Shown here: positions 5,486-7,939 of the stretch, piece by piece
Layout: each line of letters starts with the position of its first letter
Numbering within the stretch: position 1 is the stretch's first letter
NCBI GenBank assembly: GCA_017549385.1
Contig: JAFYUX010000174.1
Coordinates: forward strand, 1 to 7,939
DNA length: 7,939 nt
DNA from: Bacillota bacterium
GTDB taxonomy: Bacteria > Bacillota > Clostridia > Peptostreptococcales > Anaerovoracaceae
Direction of reading: 5' to 3'
Made by a program: the position numbers and the translations under genes
Notes under the pieces: generated by a model
Told to the model about the DNA's origin: nothing
The model's database searches: none
Seen by the model: only the letters and a program-made list of their open reading frames with translations

Positions 5486-5524
5486 GCTTGCAGATTAGTA
5501 GAATCCAGAAAGAAGGATATAAAT

Positions 5525-5962
5525 ATGTATTTTGAAGAATTTGAAATGGATATGGAATGGCAGCTTGGCGAAGTTGAGATAGACCGCGAAGAAGCACTGG
5601 CATTCAACCACAAATATGACATCGCTCGCGTACATATTGACGAAGATTACGCAAAGACCACAAAGTTTGGCGATATACTTCCCCAGGGTACTATGACAGC
5701 CATGCTGTTATGGAAACAATGGCTTCAGTACAAAGCTCAGGGCGATGAATTCATCGCCGGCACATGCTGCAGAATGGAGTGGTACGCACCTGTAATGTCC
5801 GGAGATAAACTTCACGGTCGCGCATACGTTGTAGAAAAAGAAGACAGAGGCCCTAAGAACGGCAGAGTTTGTGTAAGGATCGATGGATACAACCAGAACG
5901 GCAAACACGTTCTAAGCTCCTTCAATCATATCATCCAGAAAAGGAAAATCGCAGAAAAATAA
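5525..5962 (+). CDS. MaoC-like hot-dog hydratase, second paralogue
   Basis: A 145-residue homologue of the gene just upstream: about 60 identities over 145 positions by eye, near 41%, with one single-residue gap. It starts with the same MY-EEFE pattern and keeps the catalytic pair Asp32/His37 (YDIARVHIDEDY). The usual PGT turn reads QGT at 54-56. AGAAGGA (5511-5517) precedes the ATG by 7 nt, and the two genes almost certainly form an operon ending at the terminator at 5977-6025. The two proteins may form a hetero-oligomer or act on different acyl chain lengths; both ideas are inference. The divergence shows an old duplication, not a recent one. Confidence 0.85.
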   Translation: MYFEEFEMDMEWQLGEVEIDREEALAFNHKYDIARVHIDEDYAKTTKFGDILPQGTMTAMLLWKQWLQYKAQGDEFIAGTCCRMEWYAPVMSGDKLHGRAYVVEKEDRGPKNGRVCVRIDGYNQNGKHVLSSFNHIIQKRKIAEK

Positions 5963-5976
5963 ACAGATCTTAATCA

Positions 5977-6025
5977 AATAAGGTGTGCATAGTCCTCTCA
6001 TGGAGAGACTCATGCACACCTTATT
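5977..6025. terminator. Long bidirectional terminator between convergent genes
   Basis: Perfect 14-bp outer arms AATAAGGTGTGCAT (5977-5990) and ATGCACACCTTATT (6012-6025) enclose further pairs AGTC/GACT and TCTC/GAGA, closing on a 3-nt loop with only single-base bulges at 5995 and 6011. T-rich tracts follow on both strands. It can end the MaoC operon from the left and the CoA-transferase gene from the right. Confidence 0.9.
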
Positions 6026-6098
6026 ATTTTCCTGAAAGCTCCGCTTACGTTTATTTGTTAAATTCCGGAACTGGACATAATGCCTGATTGGAGAAGCG

Positions 6099-7433
6099 CT
6101 ACAACAACTTATACATCTTAGCTTCTTCGTAGAGCTGGTCGCGGTAGTCCGGGTGGGCGATGGAGATCATTGCCTTGACTCTGTCTTTTACGGAGAGATT
6201 TTTAAGATTTACGCAGCCAAACTCAGTGCCGACATACTGGACTTCAGAACGTGGCGTAGTGACAACTGTGCCAGGATCAAAAGTGGAAACGATGTGGCTT
6301 CCGGACTTGCCGGTACTTTTGCTGTGGAAAGTTGACTCCAGAAGGATAAAAGACTTGCCGCCTTTTGACATTTGAGAACCCTTTACGTAGTCCAGCTGAC
6401 CGCCAGTACCTGAGAACTGTCTAAATCCCACACCTTCGGATGCAACCTGACCTGTAAGATCAACGCTCATGGCGCTGTTAAGCGAAATGAAATTGTCATT
6501 TTTAGCTATATTGTACGGATTGTTGAGAATCGGGAATGGCTGGAAATGTAGATTTTCGTTGCGATCCAGGAAACGGTAAAGCTCCTGAGATGAGCCCAGA
6601 GCAAAACCGCAAAGGCTTTTTCCAGGGAAATACGTCTTGCGAGAGTTGTTTATATTGCCACTCTTGATAAGCTCCATGCATGAGTCGCCGATAACCTCAG
6701 TATGCAGTCCCAGATCATTTTTAGACTTGAGCAGGTACCCCATAGCTGTAGCAACACGACCGATGCCAAGCTGGATAGTACTGCCGTCTTTTATGTGGTC
6801 CAGAACATAGCTGCAGATCTTTTGCATAGTGTCATCTACACCTACATCGGGGATAATACCGATTTCGTGATCAAACTCAACTATAGCATTTGCCTCAGTG
6901 CAGTGAATCAGATTGTTTTCACCATAAACATAAGGCGCGTGGCAGTTGACCTGAAGAATAATTCGGTCAGCCTTCTTTTTTACGTACTCATGGAGAATGA
7001 CCCCAGATGCACCGTAACTCATATATCCATTTTCATCCGGCGGAGAAACTTCGAAAAATGCCACAGAAGGGCGACCTATGTGCTGACACCAGATATCCAC
7101 CTGACTGAGATGAATAGGGCTGAAATCAAAAGTTTTTTCTCCGTAATGTCTGCGTTCCTGGTCACCGATAAAATATGAGTGAGTGTTGAATGCTCCGCAT
7201 TCGATAGCTGCTGAAGGCAGCTTTGGGTTGGAACACATTACTGTTATATCTTGAAGCTGATCTTTCCTGCGGGCAAGAGCTTCGTTGAGCTCATCAGGCA
7301 TGCTGCTGGCAGTGCCGATATAGACACGATCGCCGTCCTTTACCATCTGTACAGCCTGGTCAGCAGACATAATGCGGTCGAGATATTCGCGCTGCATGAT
7401 ATCGTCAGAAATCAGATGTGAATAATTGCTCAT
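6099..7433 (-). CDS. CoA-transferase of the acetyl-CoA hydrolase/transferase family (4-hydroxybutyrate or butyryl-CoA:acetate type)
   Basis: A 444-residue cytoplasmic enzyme of the family that includes 4-hydroxybutyrate CoA-transferase and butyryl-CoA:acetate CoA-transferase. These move CoA between carboxylic acids through a glutamyl-CoA thioester. Visible landmarks are DGDRVYIGTASSMP (33-46), the paired substrate regions SPPDENGYMSYGASG (130-144) and HCTEANAIVEF (177-187), the GIG loop in QLGIGRVATAM (221-231), the likely catalytic Glu246 in LGLHTEVIGD, and the C-terminal GVGFRQFSGTGGQLDYVKGS (334-353). The length is normal and nothing is broken. The complement of 7440-7444 gives AAAGG just upstream of the ATG. 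Substrate choice between butyryl, 4-hydroxybutyryl and other acids cannot be settled by eye. The convergent MaoC hydratases fit a shared acyl-CoA pathway. Confidence 0.88.
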   Translation of the reverse strand: MSNYSHLISDDIMQREYLDRIMSADQAVQMVKDGDRVYIGTASSMPDELNEALARRKDQLQDITVMCSNPKLPSAAIECGAFNTHSYFIGDQERRHYGEKTFDFSPIHLSQVDIWCQHIGRPSVAFFEVSPPDENGYMSYGASGVILHEYVKKKADRIILQVNCHAPYVYGENNLIHCTEANAIVEFDHEIGIIPDVGVDDTMQKICSYVLDHIKDGSTIQLGIGRVATAMGYLLKSKNDLGLHTEVIGDSCMELIKSGNINNSRKTYFPGKSLCGFALGSSQELYRFLDRNENLHFQPFPILNNPYNIAKNDNFISLNSAMSVDLTGQVASEGVGFRQFSGTGGQLDYVKGSQMSKGGKSFILLESTFHSKSTGKSGSHIVSTFDPGTVVTTPRSEVQYVGTEFGCVNLKNLSVKDRVKAMISIAHPDYRDQLYEEAKMYKLL

Positions 7434-7481
7434 AAATATCCTTTATATATAAATGGTTGTTTAAAAATACTTTTCTTGAAC

Positions 7482-7510
7482 ATTATACATAGTTTGATGA
7501 TGAGTTGCAT
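7482..7510 (-). promoter_or_regulatory. Candidate promoter for the CoA-transferase gene
   Basis: On the complement, a consensus TATAAT (7487-7482) lies about 49 bp upstream of the CoA-transferase ATG. The -35 region (around 7505-7510, ATGCAA at 17 bp) is poor, so an activator may be needed or another start may be used. Confidence 0.4.
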
Positions 7511-7590
7511 TGAAAAGTCTGAAGATTTTAGTGTGTGTAAGTATATAGGATGAAATCATTAAATTGTTTTGTATTTTATTTAATTGCTGA

Positions 7591-7619
7591 TTGAAATATC
7601 AAAATTACAGGCGTATAAT
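7591..7619 (+). promoter_or_regulatory. Strong promoter for the SulP transporter gene
   Basis: TTGAAA (7591-7596), exactly 17 bp, and a consensus TATAAT (7614-7619). Transcription should begin near 7626, which gives a leader of about 69 nt that contains two hairpins. Confidence 0.75.
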
Positions 7620-7644
7620 GTGGACCGTAAAAAAATAGAAGTGG

Positions 7645-7687
7645 ATGTCATTTTTATGACATAAGAAAGGGCAACGCGTTGGCGTTG
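7645..7687 (+). promoter_or_regulatory. 5' leader with two hairpins flanking the Shine-Dalgarno of the SulP gene
   Basis: Hairpin 1 is ATGTCAT-TTTT-ATGACAT (7645-7662), a perfect 7-bp stem. Hairpin 2 is CAACGC-GTTG-GCGTTG (7672-7687), a perfect 6-bp stem followed by TATTTTT. The only ribosome-like sequence, AAGAAAGGG (7663-7671), sits exactly between them, 23 nt before the ATG. If hairpin 2 forms, the effective spacing becomes 7 nt. Alternatively, hairpin 2 with its T-run acts as an attenuator. Confidence 0.55.
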
Positions 7688-7694
7688 TATTTTT

Positions 7695-7939
7695 ATGATG
7701 AAAGTTTTTCAACCTAAATTATTTTCAACTATACGTCAGTATTCTGGCAAAAAGTTTGTCAGTGACTTTGTTGCAGGTGTGATAGTTGCTATTATCGCAC
7801 TGCCGCTTTCGATTGCGCTGGCCATTGCTTCGGGAGTATCTCCTGAAAAAGGTCTGTACACTGCAATTGTAGCAGGCTTTGTTATTGCTTTTTTCGGCGG
7901 TAGCCGTGTAAATATATCTGGTCCTACAGCTGCATTCGC
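7695..7939 (+). CDS. SulP-family anion transporter, N-terminal part (truncated by window edge)
   Basis: The first 81 residues of a SulP (SLC26-like) inner-membrane transporter, a family moving sulfate, bicarbonate or dicarboxylates. After a short cytoplasmic start come [20 protein letters not shown] (24-43), [18 protein letters not shown] (45-62) and [14 protein letters not shown] (68-81). These are the family signatures of helices 1 to 3, including the conserved GPTAA substrate-site turn. Two ATG codons stand in a row (7695, 7698) and either could be used. The Shine-Dalgarno lies 23 nt upstream with a hairpin between. The rest, including any C-terminal STAS domain, is outside the window, so the substrate cannot be judged. 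Confidence 0.88.
   Translation, partial: MMKVFQPKLFSTIRQYSGKKFVSDFVAGVIVAIIALPLSIALAIASGVSPEKGLYTAIVAGFVIAFFGGSRVNISGPTAAF

Noticed and set aside
6153..7178. Plus-strand open frames over the CoA-transferase gene
   Set aside because: They lie entirely within a confident minus-strand enzyme gene and show no family features.

Overview
The window looks like a chromosomal segment of an anaerobic Gram-positive bacterium of the class Clostridia (Bacillota). The basis is strong AGGAGG-type ribosome binding sites, AT-rich intergenic DNA, a clostridial-style Crp/Fnr regulator next to ferritin and an FAD oxidoreductase with a short cysteine-rich N-terminal module, and butyrate-type CoA chemistry (MaoC hydratases and a 4-hydroxybutyrate/butyryl-CoA:acetate CoA-transferase homologue). 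This placement is inferred from protein character and not from a marker gene.

Left part (1-2490): an iron and redox stress locus. A ferritin gene (truncated by the window edge) lies downstream of a Crp/Fnr-family regulator on the minus strand. A divergent FAD/NAD(P)H oxidoreductase with a rubredoxin-like CxxC...CxxC head lies on the plus strand. The divergent intergenic region holds overlapping promoters and a clean 16-bp dyad (TGTTGCA-TT-TGCAACA), placed to be the regulator's operator. The oxidoreductase ends at a good intrinsic terminator.

Centre (2491-4252): the most unusual part. About 840 bp without a gene contain a regular array from about 2745 to 3187. A CAGT(G/T)A(A/G)A motif on the plus strand alternates with its inverted form (T)TACTGT, with a full period of 63 bp (29-30 bp, then 33-34 bp) over seven units. 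The DNA between the motifs differs from unit to unit. The array runs almost into a gene (3230-4066) for a PD-(D/E)XK-like nuclease-fold protein of unknown function. I propose that array and nuclease form one system or selfish element; this is inference. It does not look like a classical CRISPR array.

Right part (4253-7939): a Bax inhibitor-1 (BI-1/YetJ-like) membrane protein is followed by two tandem paralogous MaoC-type hot-dog hydratases on the plus strand. They converge on a minus-strand acetyl-CoA hydrolase/transferase-family CoA-transferase, with a long bidirectional terminator hairpin between. Divergent from the CoA-transferase, a SulP-family anion transporter begins at the right edge, with a strong promoter and a 5' leader in which two perfect hairpins flank the Shine-Dalgarno sequence. 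The hydratases and CoA-transferase plausibly work together in acyl-CoA metabolism; the BI-1 and SulP genes have no evident link to them.
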